Positions 25,710-33,756 of a DNA stretch of 45,013 nt are shown in pieces; within the stretch, counting starts at the first letter, position 1; every line of letters starts with the position of its first letter. The DNA comes from Actinomycetes bacterium (lineage in GTDB: Bacteria; Actinomycetota; Acidimicrobiia; Acidimicrobiales; Acidimicrobiaceae). The DNA lies in NCBI GenBank assembly GCA_021819205.1, contig JAKARV010000010.1:1-45013 (forward strand), read 5' to 3'. Below the pieces are notes generated by a model. That model saw nothing but the letters and a program-made list of their open reading frames with translations. It had not been told where the DNA came from and ran no database searches. The position numbers and the translations under genes are program-made.

Positions 25710-26549
25710 CTAAGGCTTTACCAGATCGCTATAGCTCTCCGGACGGCGGTCGCGATAGAAGGCCCAGGTTTGCCGGACCTCCTCCAGAAGCGCCATATCA
25801 AGGTCTCTGACGACCACTTCGGACTCGGAGCCTGAAGCCGCCTCACCGACTATCTGCCCCCTGGGGTCCGCGAAGTACGAAGTGCCATAGAAGTCGTCGT
25901 CTCCGAGCTCTTCTGTTCCAACCCGGTTGAGAGCGCCGACAAAGTAACCGTTGGCAACGGCGGCCGCGGTCTGTTCCAGTTTCCAGAGGTGCGAGGAGAG
26001 GCCCCGGCTGGTCGCCGAAGGGTTGAATACTATCCGCGCGCCACCAAGGCCAAGAGCGCGCCAACCCTCGGGAAAGTGGCGGTCGTAGCAGATGTAAACA
26101 CCGATCTTCCCGACGGCGGTGTCAAATACCGGGTAACCCAAGTTCCCCGGGCGGAAGTAGAACTTTTCCCAAAACCCCTTTACCTGGGGGATGTGGTGTT
26201 TGCGGTACTTCCCCAGGTAGGTTCCGTCGGCATCGACGACAAACGCGGTGTTGTAGTACACTCCCGGCTGCTCTTCCTCAAAAACCGGAACGACCAGCAC
26301 CATTTGGGTCTCCGCAGCGAGTGATTGCATCGTTTCAACTGTCGGACCGGGAACGCTCTCGGCATAGGAGAAGTATTGCGGGTCCTGAACTTGGCAAAAG
26401 TACGGCCCATAAAACAGCTCCTGAAAACAGGTTACCTGTGCCCCGGCTGCCGCCGCCTTGCGAGCCAGCTCAACATTCGTCTCGGTCATAGAGTGCCTAT
26501 CCCCCGTCCATGCGGATTGGATAAGAGCCGCCTTCACCACACCTGTCAT
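25710..26549 (-). CDS. Nitrilase-superfamily N-carbamoyl amidohydrolase (beta-ureidopropionase-like)
   Basis: A 279-residue nitrilase-fold hydrolase. The Glu-Lys-Cys triad is Glu44 (CFQELFYGPYF), Lys117 (KYRKHHIP) and Cys154 (VYICYDRHFPEGWR). The surrounding sequence resembles beta-ureidopropionase and N-carbamoylputrescine amidase more than nitrilases. It would hydrolyse the N-carbamoyl product of dihydropyrimidinase to beta-alanine or beta-aminoisobutyrate, CO2 and ammonia. The ATG at 26549 gives the proper N-terminus (VVKAALIQSAW); the longer upstream frame reads as non-family residues. First gene of the leftward 13-gene run; the candidate promoter is at 26715-26742. Confidence 0.92.
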   Translation of the reverse strand: MTGVVKAALIQSAWTGDRHSMTETNVELARKAAAAGAQVTCFQELFYGPYFCQVQDPQYFSYAESVPGPTVETMQSLAAETQMVLVVPVFEEEQPGVYYNTAFVVDADGTYLGKYRKHHIPQVKGFWEKFYFRPGNLGYPVFDTAVGKIGVYICYDRHFPEGWRALGLGGARIVFNPSATSRGLSSHLWKLEQTAAAVANGYFVGALNRVGTEELGDDDFYGTSYFADPRGQIVGEAASGSESEVVVRDLDMALLEEVRQTWAFYRDRRPESYSDLVKP

Positions 26550-26714
26550 ATCCGATCCCGCCCTCCATCTATCCAGCCGCTGCTCCACAACGGGCACCGC
26601 GGAGCCGGCAACCCGTTCCGAACCTTTCCGCCGCTGCCTCGAGGTGCAAGCCTATCATTCTCGACCCGGTCGAAAGCGACAAAAATGCCAGTTTACCTGG
26701 GTGTTTAGTTATGG

Positions 26715-26742
26715 AAAATAGTTTTTTGCTTCGCCACTCCAA
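26715..26742 (-). promoter_or_regulatory. Candidate promoter for the leftward pyrimidine operon
   Basis: On the reverse strand, a -35-like TTGGAG (26742-26737), a 16-nt spacer and a -10-like TATTTT (26720-26715). It lies about 165 nt upstream of the carbamoyl amidase start. Pattern match only. Confidence 0.3.
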
Positions 26743-26914
26743 CCGCATGACATGAGCAACAAATTGCCTAAACGCGCCGTTTCAACCCCGAGCACCTGAC
26801 CAATATTGAGTGGCAGATAAGCAATTCGCAATGTTTCCCGGCTACTGCTCCAAGCTCCCACAACCGCTCGCTTATTACCCGTGGCAATGATTACGCTCGC
26901 AATAGCACTTGAGT

Positions 26915-26943
26915 TTGATTAATTAAATTCATTTTTATATAAC
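26915..26943 (+). promoter_or_regulatory. Candidate sigma70-type promoter, rightward
   Basis: TTGATT (26915-26920), a 17-nt spacer and TATAAC (26938-26943) in the most AT-rich stretch of the window. It is about 400 nt upstream of the M13 peptidase start, which would give a long leader that contains the 27233-27261 hairpin. Pattern match only. Confidence 0.4.
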
Positions 26944-26949
26944 CGGTTA
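26940..26949. promoter_or_regulatory. TAACCGGTTA palindrome overlapping the promoter -10
   Basis: Perfect 10-bp palindrome overlapping the candidate -10 box. The stretch AACCGGTTAGT closely matches AACCGGTAAGT in the tetR promoter region (32220-32233), so the same TetR protein may bind both. Inference from sequence similarity. Confidence 0.35.
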
Positions 26950-27232
26950 GTTATGACAATCCGGCTCCGCCATCGGGCGCTCTACAAAAATCTCCAGCAG
27001 CTCCCACAAGCCGGGCCACCTTCCAACCTTTGGCGCTCAGCCACCTCGGCCGGCACGCACACGGCGCCGATATGCGCTCGCTGCAAACGCCACTTCCAAA
27101 CTTTCGGTTCCAGCAACTGGGTCAGCCCATCCCGTCTCCGGAGCACCTTGCCTGGCCTGCTGGTCCCCTCCTCTCTTTGGGCTCCGGCTGCCGAGAGAGT
27201 CCTCTTGGAGATAAAGACAGAACAATCCCGCG

Positions 27233-27261
27233 TCCAATACCGCTCTGGCAGCGGTATTGGA
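27233..27261. repeat. Perfect 12-bp hairpin upstream of the M13 peptidase gene
   Basis: Arms TCCAATACCGCT (27233-27244) and AGCGGTATTGGA (27250-27261) pair perfectly around the loop CTGGC. It ends 90 nt before the GTG of the peptidase gene. No T-run follows, so it is not an obvious terminator; an operator or a 5'-leader structure is more likely. Confidence 0.6.
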
Positions 27262-27351
27262 ACCTGCCCTAACGCTTCCGATGGCCGATCAGCCGTGCCA
27301 AGCAAGCCGACTCTCGCCAGAAGATCGCCCCTAACCCATAGGCTGTGAAAG

Positions 27352-29325
27352 GTGGAACCGTTCTCTGGAATACCGGTCGGCGAGATCGACCCGGCAATCA
27401 GCCCATCCGACGACCTTTACCGATCGATCAACGGGCGCTGGATGGCAGGGGTAGTGATACCGCCTGACAAGGCCCGCTACGGATCCTTCATCGCCCTTGC
27501 CGAGGATGCAGAGTCAACCCTTCGCTCAATCATTGAACGCGCCCAGGAAGCGCCGGATGGGAGCGAAGAACGCAAGATCGGGGATCTCTACTCAAGCTTT
27601 ATGGATACCGAACGGATCGAATCTGAAGGAGCGGCGCCAATCGCCAGCCTTCTTGCCGATGTCGGCAAGATTGCAAGCTATCCTCAGCTTTTTGCCGTCC
27701 TGGCCAAGTTCGACCGCCTCGGGATCGGTGGCGTCCTCCGCCTCTTTGTCGACAACGATCCCGGCGATCCATCTCGATACCTGGTCTTTGTCGAGCAGGG
27801 GGGACTGTCGCTCCCGGATGAACGCTACTACCGCGAAGAGCAGTTCGAAGCGATCCGCGACGCATACCGGGCGCACTTGGCAACGATGCTGGAGCTTGCT
27901 GGCCTTGACGGTGCCGCACCAAAGGCGCAGCGCATTTTCGACCTCGAGTCCCGGATTGCCGCAAACCACTGGGACAACGTAGCTTCCCGCGACTCGCTCA
28001 GGACCTACAATCTGATGGAGTGGGAGCAGATCGCCCACATCTCCTCCAAGCTCAACTCCGAGATGGCTGCGTACCTGGAATCGTGGAGAAGCGCTATCGG
28101 CGTCTCCGAGGTGGTTACCGCTGAGATGGTAGTGCGCCAGCCGAGCTTCCTCGTGGGGCTTGGCAGCCTTTTCGTCGACCAAGAGCTGCCGTCTTGGCGC
28201 GACTGGCTAACGTGGCGCGTTATACATGCGGCCGCACCCTACCTCTCTTCCGCTTTCGTCGAAGAGAACTTCTCGTTCTACGGCCGTTCGCTCACCGGGG
28301 CCGAGACTCTGCGCGAACGCTGGAAGCGCGGGGTTTCGTTTGTCGAGGGAGCGATGGGTGAAGCTGTCGGAAAGCTTTACGTGACCGAGAACTTCAAGCC
28401 AGAGGCGAAGAGGGCGATGGACGCGCTGGTCGACAACTTGATCGAGGCGTACCGAAGAAGCATCTCCGGCCTCTCCTGGATGGGAATCTCGACTCGCGCG
28501 AGCGCGTTGGAAAAGCTGGAAAAGTTCCGCACCAAAATCGGTTACCCAAAAAAGTGGCGTGATTACGGGGCGCTGGTACCGGACGCCAGAAACCTGTGGG
28601 CGAACGTTGAACGAGTCGCGGAGTTTGAGTTTTGCCGGGAAGCAGCAAAGATTGGGAGTCCGGTGGACCGCGACGAGTGGTTCATGACGCCACAGACGGT
28701 CAACGCTTACTACAACCCGGGCTTCAACGAAATCGTCTTCCCTGCGGCCATCCTGCAACCTCCCTTCTTCGACCCCAAGCGGGATAGCGCTGCCAACTAC
28801 GGCGCCATTGGGGCGGTCATCGGTCATGAGATAGGGCATGGTTTTGACGACCAAGGGTCACGCTTCGATGGCGATGGCCGCCTCCGCGACTGGTGGACCG
28901 CGGCGGATCGAAAAGCGTTCGACGCGCAAACCAAGGCGCTAATTGACCAGTACAGTTCGCTCGAACCCGATCAAGTTCCGGGCCACTTTGTCAACGGCGA
29001 ACTTACCATCGGCGAGAACATTGGAGACCTTGGAGGGCTCGGTATCGCCTGGAAGGCGTACCAGATCTCTCTCGAAGGCCAGGAGCCGCCGGTAATCGAC
29101 GGCTTAACCGGGGCACAACGGTTCTTCTACTCCTGGGCGCAATCGTGGCGCGAGATTCGTCGGGACGCGGAGATGATCCGGCTACTCGCCATCGATCCCC
29201 ACTCCCCGCCAGAGTTCCGCTGCAACCAGACCGCCCGCAACATCGACGCCTTTCACGAGGCGTTTGGGACCGGGCCAGGTTCGGGAATGTGGCTCGACCC
29301 CACGGAACGGGTGACCATCTGGTAG
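27352..29325 (+). CDS. M13 family zinc metallopeptidase (PepO/neprilysin-like)
   Basis: A 657-residue M13 endopeptidase, normal length for bacterial members. The zinc motif is HEIGH (His492, Glu493, His496) and the third ligand motif is ENIGD (Glu555, Asp559). The substrate-binding NAYYNP segment (VNAYYNPGFNEIVFPAAIL), the N-terminal PSDDLYRSINGRW and the family's C-terminal Trp are present. No signal peptide or membrane anchor is visible, so it is probably cytoplasmic and cleaves small peptides. The start is the GTG at 27352; a GAAAG lies immediately in front, unusually close. It stands alone, with no functional link to the flanking pyrimidine genes. Confidence 0.95.
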   Translation: MEPFSGIPVGEIDPAISPSDDLYRSINGRWMAGVVIPPDKARYGSFIALAEDAESTLRSIIERAQEAPDGSEERKIGDLYSSFMDTERIESEGAAPIASLLADVGKIASYPQLFAVLAKFDRLGIGGVLRLFVDNDPGDPSRYLVFVEQGGLSLPDERYYREEQFEAIRDAYRAHLATMLELAGLDGAAPKAQRIFDLESRIAANHWDNVASRDSLRTYNLMEWEQIAHISSKLNSEMAAYLESWRSAIGVSEVVTAEMVVRQPSFLVGLGSLFVDQELPSWRDWLTWRVIHAAAPYLSSAFVEENFSFYGRSLTGAETLRERWKRGVSFVEGAMGEAVGKLYVTENFKPEAKRAMDALVDNLIEAYRRSISGLSWMGISTRASALEKLEKFRTKIGYPKKWRDYGALVPDARNLWANVERVAEFEFCREAAKIGSPVDRDEWFMTPQTVNAYYNPGFNEIVFPAAILQPPFFDPKRDSAANYGAIGAVIGHEIGHGFDDQGSRFDGDGRLRDWWTAADRKAFDAQTKALIDQYSSLEPDQVPGHFVNGELTIGENIGDLGGLGIAWKAYQISLEGQEPPVIDGLTGAQRFFYSWAQSWREIRRDAEMIRLLAIDPHSPPEFRCNQTARNIDAFHEAFGTGPGSGMWLDPTERVTIW

Positions 29326-29349
29326 CCGCGGCGACAGCAAGTGGCGGCT

Positions 29350-30304
29350 CTAGCCGTTGACGGTCGACATGTCCGGATAGCGGCTGTCAGCCGTGATGCC
29401 AATGGGGAAGATCGCGTCGAGTTCGGCGATATCGGCGTTGGAGAGGGTAACCGAGACAGCCGAGATGTTCTCACCCAACCTGGCTACACTCGTCGTGCCC
29501 GGGATCGAGACAATATCCCTTTCTCGAGCTAGCACCCACTCCAGGGCAACCTGGGCAGGGGCAAGCCCGAGTCCAGCCGCCATCGCAACGATCCGGTCGA
29601 CAAGCTCGAGGTTCCGGGCAAAGTTCTCCGGAAGAAAGCGCGGATGCCGCCGCCGGGTATCATCCGCCGCCAGGTCGTCGATGGACGTAATCCGGCCCGA
29701 AAGAAAGCCTCTCGCCGGCGGACTGTAGGCAACAAACCCTATGCCCAACTCGCGAGTTGTGGCGAGAATACCCTCCTTGGGATCACGGGTCCACAACGAG
29801 TACTCCGGCTGCAGGGCGGATATGGTGTGTGGCGTGTGCTCTGCGTATCGTCGCAACCGAAGCTTCGGAAAGTCCGAGATAGCGAACCTTTCCAGCTTGA
29901 ACGAGTTCAGCCATCGCTCCGACCGTCTCCTCGATGGGTACGTTCCGGTCGACTCGGTGCTGGTAGTAAAGGTCGATTACCTCTACACCGAGTCGGCGCA
30001 GCGACGCGTCGCAGCTCTTGCGCACGTACTCGGGATCACCGCGGATGCCCAAGCACGCTCCGTGCTCGTCGCGAACGTTTCCAAACTTGGTCGCCAGCAC
30101 CACCTCATCGCGACGCCCAGCGATTGCAGCTCCGACCAGACGCTCGTTGGTAAACGGTCCGTACATATCAGCGGTATCAAGAAAGGTCACGCCTGTGTCA
30201 AGAGCGGCGTGGCTAACGTCCGTAGACCGCTTCTCGTCCGAAACACCGTAAAAGTCTGACATTCCCATGCAACCCAAGCCCGATGCGGGATACCTCAAGG
30301 CCAT
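29350..30304 (-). pseudogene. Aldo/keto reductase, frameshifted
   Basis: An NADPH-dependent aldo/keto reductase of about 320 residues split over two frames. The first part (ATG at 30304) holds the catalytic tetrad: Asp and Tyr in FLDTADMYG, Lys in VLATKFG, His in YYQHRVD, and runs through [17 protein letters not shown]. The family sequence then continues in another frame as [18 protein letters not shown] through to VSIPGTTSVARLGENI and the stop at 29350. The frame change falls at about 29815-29835, in a CA-rich run on the coding strand. Everything else is intact, so the event is recent or is a sequencing error. It follows the MFS-TetR pair in the same direction. Confidence 0.85.
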
Positions 30305-30415
30305 TCGACCCTAGTGGAACACTCTCCATTTGACCTCCCAATTAAAACGTACACACGGCTTCAACACCGCAAGGTGTGCGACGGTCAGTGAACGAACCCC
30401 ACAAAGGCGCCATGC

Positions 30416-31633
30416 TCAGCCATTTGCAAGAGTATCGACCTCCGGCAGGTCGACGTAATGATCTCGCTGCCCAAGCGCTACCAGACTTGCTAACGCAAGG
30501 AGCGCCGGCGAAAGCGCCAATCCGGTGCGGAGCCCCGAGGGCCCGGAGGATAGGAAGCCGGAGAGGACGGGGCCCAGAGACTGCCCGAGAGCGAACACCA
30601 CGGTGAGGCCGGCGATCGCGGGAGTCCAGAAGTGCCGGTGAAGCAGGCGCCGCGCAACTGCGGTCACAGCGGTGACGACCGATAGGAAGGAGACGCCAAA
30701 AAGCACCGCCGAACCCATGGTCGCCCACGGCGACCGCGAAATCAGCGGCAAAAGCGTCCCGACCATTACCACCGCCAAAACCAGCGATACTCCTTGGCCT
30801 CCTCGCAATCGTGATATCGGTTGCGCCCACGCGAAGACGCCTCCGATGGAGAGAATCCCTAGAACCAGCCAGAAGAGGCTGATCTCTGCAGGGCCCACCC
30901 TTTCGCCCTCGAGGAAGGCGACCACAAAGGTCATGTAGGCTATGTACCCGACTCCGAAGAGGCCATAAGCCGCGATCAGTGGCGTCATACGACGGGCCGG
31001 CCACCGCTGGCTCGTCTTTGGCGGTGGCGGCGGATCCTTTGCTATTAGTACGGCTGGAGTCGCCACCAGCAGGAAGAGCAGCGCGATTGCCCCGAGCACT
31101 ATCCAGCCCAGCCGCCAATCGCCAGTACCTGCCGCCGAGTCAAGCAGCGGTCCGATCGCCAGGCCAGAGAGCGCAATACCGGCCCCGCCTCCGGCAAAAT
31201 AGAGACCAAGAACGGCAGCCACCTTCCCGGGAGAACTCGTCGCCAAAATTTCCGCCGCCAGCCCCGCTCCGGTTATGAAGGTAATTGCACCCGAAACTCC
31301 CGAGATGAAGCGCACCACCAGCAGGAGGCCAGTGCCAGAAGCCGCACCCATAGCGAAGAGGGTAACAACACTGACGGCAAGATTCGCCAAAAACGCCCGA
31401 CGGACTCCAATTCGGCGGCTAATTGCCCCGGTTGCGATTGCGCCAGCAAGATATCCAGCCGCGTTGGCCGAGTTCATCAAGCCAGCCGTAGCGTACGTCC
31501 AGTGAAGCTGGCTCCTCATCGACGGCAGCAGCAGCGCGTACGCAAAGCGGCCAAATCCGAGCGCCACGACTGGACCGAGAGCAAGCCCGGCCACCGCGAG
31601 CGTTTCAACCCTCACTGCGAAAAACCCCTTCAC
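30416..31633 (-). CDS. MFS transporter, YbfB/YjiJ-like
   Basis: A 405-residue 12-span major facilitator protein. The N-terminal GFGRFAYALLLPSMRSQLHW, followed by GLMNSANAAGYLAGAI, is characteristic of the YbfB/YjiJ group. A cytoplasmic loop with KDPPPPPKTSQRWPARR separates the halves. The GTG at 31633 overlaps the tetR stop (GTGA), so the pair is coupled and the regulator probably controls the transporter. Substrate unknown. Confidence 0.92.
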   Translation of the reverse strand: MKGFFAVRVETLAVAGLALGPVVALGFGRFAYALLLPSMRSQLHWTYATAGLMNSANAAGYLAGAIATGAISRRIGVRRAFLANLAVSVVTLFAMGAASGTGLLLVVRFISGVSGAITFITGAGLAAEILATSSPGKVAAVLGLYFAGGGAGIALSGLAIGPLLDSAAGTGDWRLGWIVLGAIALLFLLVATPAVLIAKDPPPPPKTSQRWPARRMTPLIAAYGLFGVGYIAYMTFVVAFLEGERVGPAEISLFWLVLGILSIGGVFAWAQPISRLRGGQGVSLVLAVVMVGTLLPLISRSPWATMGSAVLFGVSFLSVVTAVTAVARRLLHRHFWTPAIAGLTVVFALGQSLGPVLSGFLSSGPSGLRTGLALSPALLALASLVALGQRDHYVDLPEVDTLANG

Positions 31634-32211
31634 GATTTCCCAGTTCCGAGAACATTGTCAAGAAGCACCTCCGCCATGTGCCGGGCTTCGATGGCTACTG
31701 CTGGGTTCCCGTCGACAACCATCCTCGCATTGGCACCGTCTATGAGCACCATGAAATTCGATCCCACCAGCACAGGGTCCGATGCCCCCGCCTCGGCCGC
31801 AAGCTCCGCCAATCGGTCGCGCATCCAATGCTTGTGTCCGCGAGCGATCTCCAACGCCTGGTGCTCCGACTCCCCAAGCTCCGCGCAAGCGTTTACAAAC
31901 GCACACCCCCGATTCCCGCCCGCAGCAAACCAGTCCGCAAGCCAGTCAAAGATCGACAGCAAGCGTTCACGCGGATCTCCACCAGACCGAGACAGCCACC
32001 CCTCCAAGCTCTCCACCCGTTGATCGTGGCGGTGCTCGAGAACGGCCGCAACCAGCTCGTCCTTGGAGTGAAAGTGGGCATAGATAGTCGGCTTCGAGAC
32101 GCCAGCGCTCACGGACACCTTGTCTACACAGGTCGCGGCGATCCCATCGTCGTAAAAAAGCTTGGCAGCAGCATCGAGTATCCGGCCATGAACACCCAGC
32201 TTCGATGTCAT
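31630..32211 (-). CDS. TetR-family transcriptional regulator
   Basis: A 193-residue TetR regulator. The N-terminal helix-turn-helix region reads GRILDAAAKLFYDDGIAATCVDKVSVSAGVSKPTIYAHFHSKDEL (broken at the usual positions), with an alpha-helical ligand domain after it. The first gene of a tetR-MFS unit, with a near-palindromic operator candidate 9-22 nt upstream of its ATG, consistent with autorepression. Confidence 0.94.
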   Translation of the reverse strand: MTSKLGVHGRILDAAAKLFYDDGIAATCVDKVSVSAGVSKPTIYAHFHSKDELVAAVLEHRHDQRVESLEGWLSRSGGDPRERLLSIFDWLADWFAAGGNRGCAFVNACAELGESEHQALEIARGHKHWMRDRLAELAAEAGASDPVLVGSNFMVLIDGANARMVVDGNPAVAIEARHMAEVLLDNVLGTGKS

Positions 32212-32219
32212 GAAACTAC

Positions 32220-32233
32220 ACTAACCGGTAAGT
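32220..32233. promoter_or_regulatory. Candidate TetR operator
   Basis: ACTAACCGGTAAGT is a 14-bp palindrome except for one mismatched pair (ACT-A-ACCGGT-A-AGT), just upstream of the tetR ATG at 32211. Many TetR-type operators have an ACCGGT core with ACT/AGT ends. Pattern and position only. Confidence 0.5.
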
Positions 32234-32526
32234 CAACATCATCAAGCCGCCCCGATAGGCTACCGCTCAAAGACTCTCACTCATACAACAAGTGGATCGA
32301 CCTTCAGAAGACTCCCAGCTGCTTCTTGACAGGGAATCATTCAGCGTGGATGGATTGTACAAGCAACGGCGCGGTGGCGAACGTCTAGGGGTCTGCTGAA
32401 CTAGCCCATTCCCCCATGGGCCACGAGTGACCATGGGTTTCCGCTCCATCCGCCCCTGCCGGTCCCGGGTTGTCCGGGTCCTCCCTCCTCCCTGATCTTG
32501 GAGGCGAGGGAGGAGGGTTCTTGGCA
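32234..32526. other. Intergenic stretch with two inverted repeats at the edge of decayed IS DNA
   Basis: No gene recognised. Contains CCCATGG (32413-32419) repeated inverted as CCATGGG (32431-32437), and an 11-bp perfect stem CCCTCCTCCCT (32483-32493) / AGGGAGGAGGG (32507-32517) with a 13-nt loop. The second lies 10 nt beyond the transposase remnant's stop, so it may be the old IS end or its terminator. Confidence 0.4.
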
Positions 32527-32640
32527 TCAGCTCGCCACCACCCACTTCAGATGCTCTCGTTCCAGTCCATTGCGCCGGAGAACCTTCAAGTTCCGGACGG
32601 TAGCGAGCATCAGGTAGTGGAAGGTGTTCTTTGCCACCGC
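32527..32640 (-). pseudogene. C-terminal fragment of a transposase
   Basis: About 37 codons on the reverse strand reading AVAKNTFHYLMLATVRN-LKVLRRNG... to a stop at 32527. The KN-x-x-H/F-x-L...N-L-K pattern is like C-terminal tails of DDE transposases, but the piece is too short to name the family. It stops abruptly at about 32640, where an oppositely oriented IstB fragment begins. Confidence 0.5.
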
Positions 32641-32642
32641 GT

Positions 32643-33029
32643 ATCGAGGCCGGCATGCGGGTGGCGTGGTTCAACTCCGAGACCCTTACCGCTACCATCG
32701 CCACCGCAGAGGCCCAGGACACCCTCGGTCCAACCCTCGCCAAGTTCAAGCGGCTCGATCTCGTTGTCCTTGACGACCTTGGAATCCTACCGATTGGCGC
32801 CGGCGGCTCAGAGGTGATCTACCGGGTGGTGGAGACCTGTTATGAGGCTACCTCGGTGATTGTGACTTCGAATTTTGCCGTCGCCAGCTTCGATGCCATC
32901 CTTGCCGCGCAATCCATAGCCGCGGCGCTTGTCGATCGCCTCAGCCACCATGCCCATCTCATCGAGGCCACCGGGGAGTCCGTGCGGCTAACCCAGGCCC
33001 TCTCCGGCAAGGGGGTGGTGCCCCTCTAA
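32643..33029 (+). pseudogene. IstB-like IS21-family helper ATPase, 5'-truncated
   Basis: The C-terminal half of an IstB/DnaC-like ATPase (about 129 of about 250 residues). Recognisable pieces are RVAWFNSETLTATIA, Walker B DLVVLDDLGILPI, VIVTSNFA, ALVDRLSHHAHLIEATGESVRLTQA and the C-terminus. The Walker A half is missing because homology begins at about 32643, directly against the reverse-strand transposase fragment. No istA is nearby. A relic, not an active element. Confidence 0.82.
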
Positions 33030-33756
33030 CACGAACCTCCAACCTTGCCAGGTACCGTGCGTCTCTTCGATGGCGCTCTCACCCGTGCAGTTTTGGTGTC
33101 CGTCCCCGTGCAACTAACCTGTCCGCCAGCGTGCAGGTTGAGATGGCGCTTGACAACAGCGATCGATTGCCGCAAGTGCAAGCATGTCGCGAACGTCTTT
33201 CATGTCCACCTTCCATTTCTTCGTACCCATCGATGTCTTCCACTCCTTCGGTTCCGGCATGGCGCCGGAGGCCAAAGAGAGTTTCCCAGGTGAAGAATCA
33301 GGTGGTCCAAAGATTTTGGCGGGCTGGTCCCAAGATTCCGGAATCGTCACACCGTCTCTCCCAACGCTTCGTGCTCATCCACTTGGATGAGCACGAAGCC
33401 ACGCCCTTGCAGGTCGGCCACTCGATCGATCAAGTGGATTGGTTCGCTACAAAGCTCCCGAATCGGAACCGTTTTGCTCGTGGTTGTAGGGTCAGCTTGC
33501 TGAGTGCATATCGGCAAACGTCGATACCAGGCGGCTCTCGACCGCCAAAGAGCAACCCATGGTGATTCACCTCCACGACCGACAAGAGAAAGGTCTGTCA
33601 CGCAAGCGTCTCTGGCCAAGCGACGCACCGGCAAATCTACTCACTCTTGCGAGTCAGGGATCTCCTTGGAGAACGCAGGAGCATTGCGACACATTTGTAG
33701 TGTTCAACCCTTGCCCTAGGACGCGGCGGCCAAAAGTTCCCGGCAAAGCACTTGAT
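33030..33756. other. Gene-free relic region
   Basis: About 730 bp without a recognisable gene between the IstB relic and two membrane-protein genes. The open frames here carry no family features. A perfect 15-bp hairpin at 33366-33399 is listed separately. Given the adjoining IS fragments this is probably decayed mobile DNA. Confidence 0.5.
33366..33399. repeat. Perfect 15-bp hairpin with 4-nt loop
   Basis: Arms GCTTCGTGCTCATCC (33366-33380) and GGATGAGCACGAAGC (33385-33399) pair without mismatch around ACTT. No T-run on either side. It lies in gene-free DNA beside IS relics; an IS-end hairpin (IS200/IS605 style) or a bidirectional structure are possible readings. Confidence 0.65.

Larger units (their letters stand above)
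26550..27351. other. Long intergenic region with promoter-like sites, no gene recognised
   Basis: About 800 bp between divergent genes (carbamoyl amidase leftward, M13 peptidase rightward). The stretch 26880-26960 is markedly AT-rich compared with the rest of the window. I see two promoter-like elements, a TAACCGGTTA palindrome and a perfect hairpin (each listed separately). No convincing protein or RNA gene was found; the short open frames here have no recognisable features. Confidence 0.6.

Noticed and set aside
30367-30380. ACACC-GCAA-GGTGT hairpin downstream of the MFS gene as a terminator
   Set aside because: Only 5 bp and no T-run; too weak to call.
32267-32749. 160-codon reverse-strand frame near tetR
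   Set aside because: Crosses the IS-relic junction and inverted repeats, and its residues match nothing; the real transposase tail is in another frame.
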